Positions 54,752 through 61,970 of a DNA stretch of 64,000 nt are shown one piece after another. The stretch comes from Chromobacterium alkanivorans (GTDB lineage Bacteria; Pseudomonadota; Gammaproteobacteria; Burkholderiales; Chromobacteriaceae), in the NCBI RefSeq assembly GCF_016937655.1, contig NZ_JAFHKL010000001.1, positions 558,001 through 622,000 of the forward strand, given 5' to 3'. Under the pieces are notes generated by a model. That model did not search any database, was not told where the DNA came from, and was given only the letters and a program-made list of their open reading frames with translations. Position numbers and translations under genes: made by a program. Each line of letters opens with the position of its first letter. The stretch's first letter is position 1.

Positions 54752-55203
54752 GACTGTCCGGTTTCTGAGTGGGCGAGTAAACGATAATTGCGACCATTTC
54801 CGGCCACGGCTAGTTCCAGCACGATATCGGCGCGCGGCAGCAAATCCGCCGCCTTGTCCGGCCATTCAACCAGGCACAGGCTGTCCGGGCCGAAGTATTC
54901 GCGGAAGCCGGCATCCTCCCATTCCTCCGGGTCGGCGAAACGGTACAGGTCGAAATGGTGCACGCTATAGTGAGGAAAAGGATAGCTCTCCACCAGAGTA
55001 TAGGTGGGGCTTTTGACCTTGCCGGCATGACCGAGCGCGGTCAGCAGGCCGCGCGTGAACGTGGTCTTGCCGGCGCCCAGGTCGCCTAATAGATAGACGA
55101 CGAGGCCGGCTTGCGCCGCTTCGGCGAAGGCTTTGCCCAGCGCCAGGGTGGCGGTTTCATCTTCCAGGTAGCCGCAGCGAACGCTGGTATCATCCATGGC
55201 CAT
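54712..55203 (-). CDS. tsaE: tRNA threonylcarbamoyladenosine biosynthesis protein TsaE
   Basis: 163-residue P-loop ATPase needed for t6A tRNA modification with TsaB and TsaD. Walker A is [14 protein letters not shown] (Lys46); [13 protein letters not shown] and [22 protein letters not shown] are family hallmarks. Starts at 55203 or 55197 are possible, neither with a good ribosome site. It overlaps amiC by 40 bp at its 3' end, as often seen for tsaE-ami, and its start codon interlocks with that of the divergent queG. Confidence 0.95.
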   Translation of the reverse strand: MAMDDTSVRCGYLEDETATLALGKAFAEAAQAGLVVYLLGDLGAGKTTFTRGLLTALGHAGKVKSPTYTLVESYPFPHYSVHHFDLYRFADPEEWEDAGFREYFGPDSLCLVEWPDKAADLLPRADIVLELAVAGNGRNYRLLAHSETGQSCLIRLSTPSAAD

Positions 55204-56278
55204 GACCGAAAACTCTTTACAAAAACCGGATTATCCCGAATTGGCGCGCCAAATCAAAGCCTGGGCGCGAGAATTGGGCTTTGCCGACGCCAGAATCGGT
55301 CGCGCCGGCTTGCCGCCGGAGGCGGAACAGAAGTTGAACGCCTGGCTGGCCGCCGGTCATCACGGCGAGATGGACTATATGGCCCGTCACGGCGCCTTGC
55401 GGGTCAAGCCGGCGGAGCTGGTGCCCGGCACCCTGTCCGTCATTTCCCTGCGCATGCATTACTGGCCGCAGGCGCGCGACTCGGCCGAAGTGCTGGCCGA
55501 CGGCGGCAAAGCCTATTTATCGCGCTACGCGCTGGGGCGCGATTATCACAAGGTCTTGCGCAACCGGCTGCAGGCGCTGGCGGACCGAATCAAGCGGGAG
55601 ATCGGCGATTTCGGCTACCGGGTGTTCACCGACAGCGCGCCGGTGGCCGAGGTGGCGCTGGCGGCGCAGGCCGGCCTGGGCTGGCGCGGCAAGCACACTT
55701 TGCTGCTGACCAAGAACGAGGGCTCGCTGTTTTTCCTGGGCGAGGTCTTCACCGATCTGCCCTTGCCGGAGGACGAGGCGGAGGACGGCCATTGCGGCCG
55801 CTGCACCCGCTGCATCGATGTCTGTCCCACCGCGGCCATCGTCGCGCCCTATACCGTGGACGCGCGCCGCTGCATTTCCTACCTGACGATAGAGCTGAAG
55901 CGGGCGATTCCGGAGGAGATGCGGCCCTTGATCGGCAACCGCGTTTACGGTTGCGACGATTGCCAGTTGTTCTGTCCATGGAACCGTTTCGCGGTCGATA
56001 CCCAAGAGACCGATTTTGCGGTGCGTCATGGTCTGGACGACGTGAGCTTGCTAGAGTTGTTCGCCTGGAGCGAGACTGAGTTCAAGGAGAAGATGGCCGG
56101 CAGCCCGATTTACCGCATCGGCTATCACAAATGGCTGTCCAACCTGGCGGTGGGCCTGGGCAACGCGCCCACCACGCCGGAAGTGGTGGCGGGGCTGCGC
56201 GCGCGCTTGGACTTTCCCGACGAGATGGTGGCCGAGCCGGTGCGCTGGGCGCTGAGCCGGCACGGGGTCTTGGTCTGA
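55196..56278 (+). CDS. queG: Epoxyqueuosine reductase QueG
   Basis: 360-residue cobalamin- and Fe-S-dependent enzyme for the last step of queuosine tRNA modification. First 4Fe-4S cluster: Cys200, 203, 206 and 210 (CGRCTRCIDVCP). Second cluster: Cys253, 256 and 260 (CDDCQLFCPWN). SRYALGRDYHKVLR and TDSAPVAEVALAAQAGLGW are QueG hallmarks. The start may be 55196 or 55202 (MTENS); no Shine-Dalgarno is visible for either. Convergent with the MaoC gene, 3 bp apart. Confidence 0.95.
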   Translation: MAMTENSLQKPDYPELARQIKAWARELGFADARIGRAGLPPEAEQKLNAWLAAGHHGEMDYMARHGALRVKPAELVPGTLSVISLRMHYWPQARDSAEVLADGGKAYLSRYALGRDYHKVLRNRLQALADRIKREIGDFGYRVFTDSAPVAEVALAAQAGLGWRGKHTLLLTKNEGSLFFLGEVFTDLPLPEDEAEDGHCGRCTRCIDVCPTAAIVAPYTVDARRCISYLTIELKRAIPEEMRPLIGNRVYGCDDCQLFCPWNRFAVDTQETDFAVRHGLDDVSLLELFAWSETEFKEKMAGSPIYRIGYHKWLSNLAVGLGNAPTTPEVVAGLRARLDFPDEMVAEPVRWALSRHGVLV

Positions 56279-56281
56279 ATC

Positions 56282-56698
56282 TCAGTTCTTGCTGGGAGCC
56301 TTGACCAGGGATTCGCCTTCCAGCACCACCTTGCCGCGGACCGAGCACTGGGTCGCCAGTTTGACGAAGTGCTTTTCCGGATTCAGTTCGATCACGGTGG
56401 CGCGGGCGGTCACGGTGTCGCCGATGCGCACCGGCGCCTTGAAACGGGTGGATTGCGACAGATAGATGGTGCCGTGGCCGGGCAACTGGGTGCCCACCAC
56501 CGTGGAGATCAGGCTGGCGGTCAGCATGCCGTGCGCGATGCGGGTCTCGAACGGCGTCGTTTCCGCGTATTCCTGATTGATGTGCACCGGGTTGTTGTCG
56601 CCGGAGACGGCGGCGAACATCAGCACGTCGGCTTCGGTGATGGTCTTGCTGAACTCGGCGAAATCGCCGAGGCTAAGATCTTCAAACCAAACAGTCAT
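56282..56698 (-). CDS. MaoC-like (R)-specific enoyl-CoA hydratase
   Basis: 138-residue hot-dog-fold hydratase resembling PhaJ. The dyad Asp34/His39 lies in GDNNPVHINQEYA, followed by RIAHGMLTASLIS. It would convert trans-2-enoyl-CoA to (R)-3-hydroxyacyl-CoA, linking beta-oxidation to polyhydroxyalkanoate synthesis. The ATG at 56698 has AGGAG upstream; a longer in-frame start is rejected. It is divergent from etfB, with a PsrA-like palindrome between them. Confidence 0.88.
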   Translation of the reverse strand: MTVWFEDLSLGDFAEFSKTITEADVLMFAAVSGDNNPVHINQEYAETTPFETRIAHGMLTASLISTVVGTQLPGHGTIYLSQSTRFKAPVRIGDTVTARATVIELNPEKHFVKLATQCSVRGKVVLEGESLVKAPSKN

Positions 56699-56837
56699 GA
56701 CCGCTCCTGACTTGATATGACGAGAAAATGTTGCAGTGCATTGTGACAGCTTTTGGCCGAAATGCAAATTACCGAGAAATCACGTACTATCGGCGATAAG
56801 TTGCGTTTTTGCCACGCTGTATGCAATACAAATCAAC

Positions 56838-56851
56838 CAAACGCTCGTTTG
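56838..56851. promoter_or_regulatory. PsrA/FadR-like operator palindrome
   Basis: CAAAC-GCTC-GTTTG matches the G/CAAAC-N4-GTTTG/C pattern known for PsrA, a TetR-family fatty-acid regulator. It is 179 bp before etfB and 140 bp before the divergent maoC start, and 15 nt before a CATAAT that may be a -10 of etfB. Confidence 0.55.
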
Positions 56852-57016
56852 AATTTGTGCTTGGGGCATAATCAGCCTTGCTTCGGCAATTGCTGCTTCC
56901 GCGTTCGATCAATCCAGACGGCGGCATTTCTGAAACGGCCGCGCTTGGCGGCGCGGCGGCGGCGTCGAGCCGCTCCAGGTTTCTTTTAGAGATGTCCAGA
57001 GGTTTGTTGGAGGAAT

Positions 57017-57766
57017 ATGAAAGTTCTAGTCGCTGTGAAACGCGTTGTGGATTACAACGTGAAGGTTCGGGTCAAGGCCGACGGCACTGACGTGGATATC
57101 GCCAACGTCAAGATGTCGATGAACCCGTTTGACGAAATCGCGGTGGAAGAGGCGGTGCGTCTCAAGGAAGCCGGCAAGGTCAGCGAAATCGTCGCGGTGT
57201 CGCTAGGCGTCAAGCAATGCGAGGAAACGCTGCGCACCGCGCTGGCGATGGGCGCCGACCGCGCCATCCTGGTGGAAACCGACGTGGAGCTGCAGCCGCT
57301 GGCGGTGGCCAAATTGCTGAAGGCGCTGGCGGACAAGGAACAGCCGCAGCTCTTGATCGTGGGCAAGCAGGCGATCGACGACGACGCCAACCAGACCGGC
57401 CAGATGGTGTCCGCGCTGCTGGGCTGGGGCCAGGGCGCTTTCGCCTCCAAGGTGGAGCTGTCGGCCGAGACCGTGGACGTCACCCGCGAGATCGACGGCG
57501 GTCTGGAAACCGTCAAGCTGCGTCTGCCGGCGGTGGTCACTGCCGACCTGCGCCTGAACGAGCCGCGCTTCATCAAGCTGCCCAACATCATGGCGGCCAA
57601 GAAAAAGCCGCTGGACAAGACCACGCCGGCCGAGCTGGGCGTGGACGCCGCTCCGCGTCTGAAGACGCTGAAGGTGGCCGAGCCTTCCAAGCGCAGCGCC
57701 GGCATCAAGGTGGCCAACGCCGCCGAGCTGGTCGCCAAACTGAAAACCGAAGCAAAGGTGCTGTAA
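57017..57766 (+). CDS. etfB: Electron transfer flavoprotein subunit beta
   Basis: 249-residue AMP-binding beta subunit of ETF, which takes electrons from acyl-CoA dehydrogenases to ETF:ubiquinone oxidoreductase. [20 protein letters not shown] at the start, [16 protein letters not shown], and the signature [31 protein letters not shown] precedes the ATG. etfA follows after 3 bp. Confidence 0.97.
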   Translation: MKVLVAVKRVVDYNVKVRVKADGTDVDIANVKMSMNPFDEIAVEEAVRLKEAGKVSEIVAVSLGVKQCEETLRTALAMGADRAILVETDVELQPLAVAKLLKALADKEQPQLLIVGKQAIDDDANQTGQMVSALLGWGQGAFASKVELSAETVDVTREIDGGLETVKLRLPAVVTADLRLNEPRFIKLPNIMAAKKKPLDKTTPAELGVDAAPRLKTLKVAEPSKRSAGIKVANAAELVAKLKTEAKVL

Positions 57767-57769
57767 GCC

Positions 57770-58702
57770 ATGGCCATTCTCGTTATCGCTGAACACGACA
57801 ACCAGGGCCTGAAAGCAGGCACTCTGAACACCGTTACCGCCGCCGCCAAGCTGGGCGAAGTGCACCTGCTGGTGGCCGGCCACAACGCCGCCGCCGCCGC
57901 CGAGGCCGCCAAGAGCGTGGCCGGCGTCGCCAAAGTGCTGCTGGCCGACGCCGCGCACTACGCGCACGGCCTGGCCGAGAACCTGGGCGCGCTGGTGTCC
58001 GGCCTGGCCAAGGGCTACAGCCACGTGCTGGCGCCGGCGTCCTCCTTCGGCAAGAACCTGCTGCCGCGCGTGGCCGCCTTGCTGGACGTGGCGCAGATCT
58101 CCGAGGTCGTCGCCATCGAGTCCGCCGACACCTTCGTGCGGCCGATTTACGCCGGCAACGTGCTGGCCACCGTGCAGTCCGCCGACCCGATCAAGGTCAT
58201 CACCGTGCGCACCACCGCCTTCGACGCGGCGGGCCAGGGCGGTTCCGCCGCGGTGGAAACCGTGGCAGCGGCCGCAGACGCGCAGCTGTCCGGCTTTGTC
58301 GGCCAGGAACTGACCAAGTCAGACCGCCCGGAACTGGGTTCGGCCAAGGTCATCGTTTCCGGCGGCCGCGCGCTGGGTTCGGAAGAGCAGTTCAAGGCGG
58401 TGATCGATCCGCTGGCGGACAAGCTCTCCGCCGCCGTCGGCGCTTCCCGCGCCGCGGTGGACGCCGGCTACGCGCCGAACGACTACCAAGTGGGCCAGAC
58501 CGGCAAGGTGGTGGCGCCGCAGCTGTACTTCGCGGTCGGCATTTCCGGCGCGATCCAGCACTTGGCCGGCATGAAGGACTCCAAGGTGATCGTCGCCATC
58601 AACAAGGACGAGGAAGCGCCTATCTTCCAGGTGGCGGATTACGGCATCGTCGGCGATCTGTTCACCGTGGTGCCGGAGCTGATGGCCGAGTTGTCCAAAT
58701 AA
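57770..58702 (+). CDS. etfA: Electron transfer flavoprotein subunit alpha
   Basis: 310-residue FAD-binding alpha subunit. The C-terminal FAD domain shows [44 protein letters not shown] and [24 protein letters not shown], all canonical. The N-terminal domain is alanine-rich ([15 protein letters not shown]). It is translated 3 bp after etfB and followed by a hairpin and a MITE-like sequence before the acyl-CoA dehydrogenase gene. Confidence 0.97.
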   Translation: MAILVIAEHDNQGLKAGTLNTVTAAAKLGEVHLLVAGHNAAAAAEAAKSVAGVAKVLLADAAHYAHGLAENLGALVSGLAKGYSHVLAPASSFGKNLLPRVAALLDVAQISEVVAIESADTFVRPIYAGNVLATVQSADPIKVITVRTTAFDAAGQGGSAAVETVAAAADAQLSGFVGQELTKSDRPELGSAKVIVSGGRALGSEEQFKAVIDPLADKLSAAVGASRAAVDAGYAPNDYQVGQTGKVVAPQLYFAVGISGAIQHLAGMKDSKVIVAINKDEEAPIFQVADYGIVGDLFTVVPELMAELSK

Positions 58703-58708
58703 TCCCGC

Positions 58709-58743
58709 GTCCGCGCCGCGAGTCTCTCGCCGGCGCGGACTTT
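58709..58743 (+). terminator. Possible terminator after etfBA
   Basis: GTCCGCGCCG, 12-nt loop, CGGCGCGGAC, then TTTAAG. The stem is strong but the T-run is only three long. Read-through into the acyl-CoA dehydrogenase gene is possible. Confidence 0.5.
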
Positions 58744-58890
58744 AAGAACGTGTTTACGCGCTCGCGAGCCAGAGAGAAACAGGGCGAAAACAGCTGAGAA
58801 AGCGGAATGCGCCGGTGGCGCGTCAGCATTTCGAAGCGGAACTCACCGCGCAAGCTCTCTCAACGCGCAGCAGATCGTAAACCGGTTCTG
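58744..58890. repeat. MITE-like element with imperfect terminal inverted repeats
   Basis: 147-bp noncoding segment bounded by AAGAACGTGTTTACG (58744-58758) and CGTAAACCGGTTCTG (58876-58890), which match as inverted repeats at 12 of 15 positions. No coding capacity beyond short frames. It sits in the 371-bp gap between etfA and the acyl-CoA dehydrogenase gene. No second copy was noticed in this window, so repetitiveness in the genome is a prediction. Confidence 0.45.
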
Positions 58891-59073
58891 CGGGCCGGGC
58901 GCGCCGCATGGCCGCACGGTACAAGAATATTCAGCCGGCACGTCCGCGCGCAGTCATCGGCCCGATGCGGGCCGGACCCGTCGCGGCGTTTGCCGGCTTT
59001 TTCATGTCTGCGAAGAGAAACCGATGGCCGCTTGTGTTGGCCATCCCAGCCATCCAAACACGAGGAGAAGGCG

Positions 59074-60855
59074 ATGATTTATCAAGCACCGATCAAGGAC
59101 ATCCAATTCGCGCTCAACGAGCTGGCCGAGCTGCCGGCCATCTGCGGCCTGCCGGGCTACGGCGAATGCTCGGTGGAACTGGTGGACGCCATTCTGGAGG
59201 AGGGCGCCAAGTTCGCCGAAGGCGTGCTGGCGCCGATCAACAAACAGGGCGATCAGGGCGCCAAATGGCGCGACGGCGAAGTCAGCGCCGCGCCCGGCTT
59301 CAAGGACGCCTGGCAGCAGTACGTCGAATCCGGCTGGGTGGGCCTGCGCGCGCCGGAGGCCTACGGCGGCCAGGGCATGCCGGCCTTGGTGGCCACCGCT
59401 GCCGAGGAGATGTGGTGTTCCGCCAACCTGGCCTTCTCGCTGGCGCCGCTGCTGACCCTGGGCGCGATCGAGGCCATCCACCATCATGCGTCGGACGAAC
59501 TCAAGAACGTCTATCTGCCGCCGATGTCCAGCGGCGCCTGGACCGGCACCATGAATCTGACCGAGCCGCAAGCGGGCTCCGACCTGGCCCAGGTGCGCAG
59601 CAAGGCCTTGCCTCAGGCTGACGGCAGCTACCGCATCAGCGGCCAGAAAATCTTCATCACCTGGGGCGAGCACGATATGGCGGACAACATCGTCCACCTG
59701 GTGCTGGCCCGCTTGCCGGACGCGCCGGCCGGGGTGAAGGGCATTTCCTTGTTCATCGTGCCCAAATTCCTGGTCAAGGCCGACGGCAGCCTGGGCGCGC
59801 GCAACGACGTGCGCTGCGTGTCGCTGGAGCACAAGCTGGGCATCCACGGCAGCCCCACCGCGGTGATGAGTTTCGGCGACCAGGACGGCGCGGTCGGCTA
59901 TCTGGTCGGCGAAGCCAACAAGGGCCTGAACTATATGTTCACCATGATGAACCACGCGCGGCTGGGCGTGGGCATCGAAGGTCTGGCGGTGTCGGAGCGC
60001 GCCTACCAGAAGGCGGTGGAATACGCGCGCGAGCGCGTGCAGAGCCGCGCCGTGGGTTCGCCCGATCCGGCCGGCGTGGCCATCATTCAGCATCCGGACG
60101 TGCGCCGCATGCTGCTGACCATGCGCGCCCAGGTGGAGGCGCAGCGCGCGCTGGCCTTGTACACCGCGGCGGCGCTGGACCGCGCCGCGCGCCATCCGGT
60201 GGCGAGCGAGAAGGCGCGCAACCAGGCGCTGGCCAATTTCCTGATCCCCATCGTCAAGGGCTGGAACACCGAGCAGGCCAACGAGATCACCAGTCTGGCG
60301 CTGCAGGTGCACGGCGGCATGGGGTATATCGAGGAAACCGGCGTCGCTCAGTACTACCGCGACGCGCGCATCACCGCCATCTACGAAGGCACCACCGGCA
60401 TCCAGGCGCTGGACTTGATCGGCCGCAAGACCGCGGGCGAGGGCGGCGTCACCGCCCGCGCCTTGCTGGAGGAGGCGGCAGGCTGCGCGGCCAAGCTGCG
60501 CGCGGCCGGCTTGACCAGCCTGGCGGACAATCTGGACGAAGCGGTCAAGCAGGCGCGCCGCAGCGTAGACTTCATCCTGGAGACCTTCGCCGGGCAGCCG
60601 CAGCGGGCGGCGGCCGGATCGGTGCCCTTCCTCAAACTGATGGGCATCGTGCTGGGCGGCTGGCAGATGGCGCGCGCGGCCTTGATCGCCAAGGATAAGC
60701 TGAGCGAGGGCGAGGCCGACCATGACTTCATGCGCGCCAAACTGGCCACCGCGCGTTTCTACGGCGAGCATCTGCTGCCGCAGGCGGGCGGCCTGGCGGC
60801 CGCCATCGTGGAGGGCGCGGACAGCGTGCTGGAGATGAACGAAGCCTGGTTCTGA
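59074..60855 (+). CDS. Acyl-CoA dehydrogenase (long 593-residue type)
   Basis: 593-residue FAD flavoenzyme of the acyl-CoA dehydrogenase family with the extra C-terminal domain, as in DmdC/AcdA-like proteins. Motifs: GAWTGTMNLTEPQAGSDLA and ISGQKIFITWGEHD (FAD/substrate sites), ALQVHGGMGYIEETGVAQYYRDARI, and probable catalytic Glu438 in IYEGTTGIQALDLIGRK. It passes electrons to the EtfAB encoded just upstream. GAGGAG before the ATG at 59074 fixes the start. Chain-length preference is unknown. Confidence 0.93.
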   Translation: MIYQAPIKDIQFALNELAELPAICGLPGYGECSVELVDAILEEGAKFAEGVLAPINKQGDQGAKWRDGEVSAAPGFKDAWQQYVESGWVGLRAPEAYGGQGMPALVATAAEEMWCSANLAFSLAPLLTLGAIEAIHHHASDELKNVYLPPMSSGAWTGTMNLTEPQAGSDLAQVRSKALPQADGSYRISGQKIFITWGEHDMADNIVHLVLARLPDAPAGVKGISLFIVPKFLVKADGSLGARNDVRCVSLEHKLGIHGSPTAVMSFGDQDGAVGYLVGEANKGLNYMFTMMNHARLGVGIEGLAVSERAYQKAVEYARERVQSRAVGSPDPAGVAIIQHPDVRRMLLTMRAQVEAQRALALYTAAALDRAARHPVASEKARNQALANFLIPIVKGWNTEQANEITSLALQVHGGMGYIEETGVAQYYRDARITAIYEGTTGIQALDLIGRKTAGEGGVTARALLEEAAGCAAKLRAAGLTSLADNLDEAVKQARRSVDFILETFAGQPQRAAAGSVPFLKLMGIVLGGWQMARAALIAKDKLSEGEADHDFMRAKLATARFYGEHLLPQAGGLAAAIVEGADSVLEMNEAWF

Positions 60856-60877
60856 GGCTGGACGAAGACGCGAAACA

Positions 60878-60906
60878 AACGCCGCGGGGGTTCCGCGGCG
60901 TTTTTT
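60878..60906 (+). terminator. Intrinsic terminator of the acyl-CoA dehydrogenase gene
   Basis: AACGCCGCGG, GGGTT loop, CCGCGGCGTT, then TTTT about 22 nt after the stop. Confidence 0.92.
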
Positions 60907-61335
60907 GTTGCCTGGCCGACGCAAGAGCGATTCTTGCATGAGCTTGTAATCGGGCTTTGAGATAATGGCAAAGACCTTGTTGCGGGATGCTGCGGCGCGA
61001 CAGCAAAAACCGTTTGTCATTAAAAATATTTTGCCGCATAGTGTTTGCTCCGCCCCTAGCTACGGGGGGTGTGCGAAATCAGGCGGAAAAATAGTTCTTA
61101 ATAGAAGAATTTATCGCATGGCGCGCTGATATTCGCTTGAATATTGCCTGGCTATGCAATTCGGTCTTTTTTCGGATTGACCGTATCCTGATTGCGTGCA
61201 AATAATCCGCTGCATGACTCACAGCCATGCTTGAGCCCAACCCCGGCCGATTCCACCACGGCGCGGGCGTCCGCTTGAACTTGGCCGCAAGGTCCGCGCT
61301 TAGATTTCAAGAATGAATACAGAAGCCAGGATGCA
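60907..61335 (+). other. Noncoding region upstream of gspC
   Basis: About 430 bp with no convincing gene. It is more AT-rich than its neighbours between 61.0 and 61.2 kb and presumably holds the gsp promoter, but no clear -35/-10 pair was assigned. Confidence 0.4.
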
Positions 61336-61959
61336 ATGAAGCAAGTGGTCCATTGGAGTGAAAAGGGGAAGCGGTTATTGCCGTCGGCCGCGACGCTGGG
61401 GCGTCTGGTCGCCGCTTTGCCCTGGCTGGCGCTGGCAGGCGCCGCCGCATGGCTGGGCACCGCCGCCGCGCCTTTGCTGGGACCCGCCGCCAAGCAATGG
61501 CGCGGCTTAAGCGAGCCGGCGCCGCAGTCCGCCGCCGCCAATGTGGCGATGGCGCATTGGTTCGGCGAGCCGGTGGCGCAACAGGCGGTGGCCTTGCCGC
61601 CGGTCAAGCTGATCGGCGTCTACGCGCCGCAGGCTTCCGGCGCGCCCGGCTTCGCGGTGATAGACGACAACGGCCGCTCGGTGGCCCTGCTGCTGGGCAA
61701 GACGACGCCGGACGGCTGGGAGCTTGCCCAGATCACCGCCTCCGGCGTGCTGATGCGCTCCGGCGGCAGCGAGCAGTTCGTGCCGCTGGTCGAACGCGTG
61801 CCCGGCGCGGGCGCCGTCGTCGGCAATGTCCCGCCGGCGATGCCGCCGCCGATTTCCCCTCCTTCCCAGGCTCCCGTTTCGCCCCCCGCTGTGGTTCCTG
61901 TGAATCCTGAAACCCCGCCGCAACCTGGGCTGGATTCCGCCAGCATGGTTCGCCAATAA
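61336..61959 (+). CDS. gspC: Type II secretion inner-membrane protein GspC-like
   Basis: 207-residue bitopic protein: short cytoplasmic start, one transmembrane helix (about 25-50; LVAALPWLALAGAAAWLGTAAA), a homology-region domain (about 70-145; VKLIGVYAPQASGAPGFAVIDDNGRS and SVALLLGKTTPDGWELAQI) that would contact GspD, and a proline-rich tail. The C-terminal PDZ domain of Escherichia-type GspC is absent, as in some shorter family members. CAGGA is 6 nt before the ATG; gspD follows after 11 bp. Confidence 0.82.
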   Translation: MKQVVHWSEKGKRLLPSAATLGRLVAALPWLALAGAAAWLGTAAAPLLGPAAKQWRGLSEPAPQSAAANVAMAHWFGEPVAQQAVALPPVKLIGVYAPQASGAPGFAVIDDNGRSVALLLGKTTPDGWELAQITASGVLMRSGGSEQFVPLVERVPGAGAVVGNVPPAMPPPISPPSQAPVSPPAVVPVNPETPPQPGLDSASMVRQ

Positions 61960-61970
61960 GAAGACTGAAT

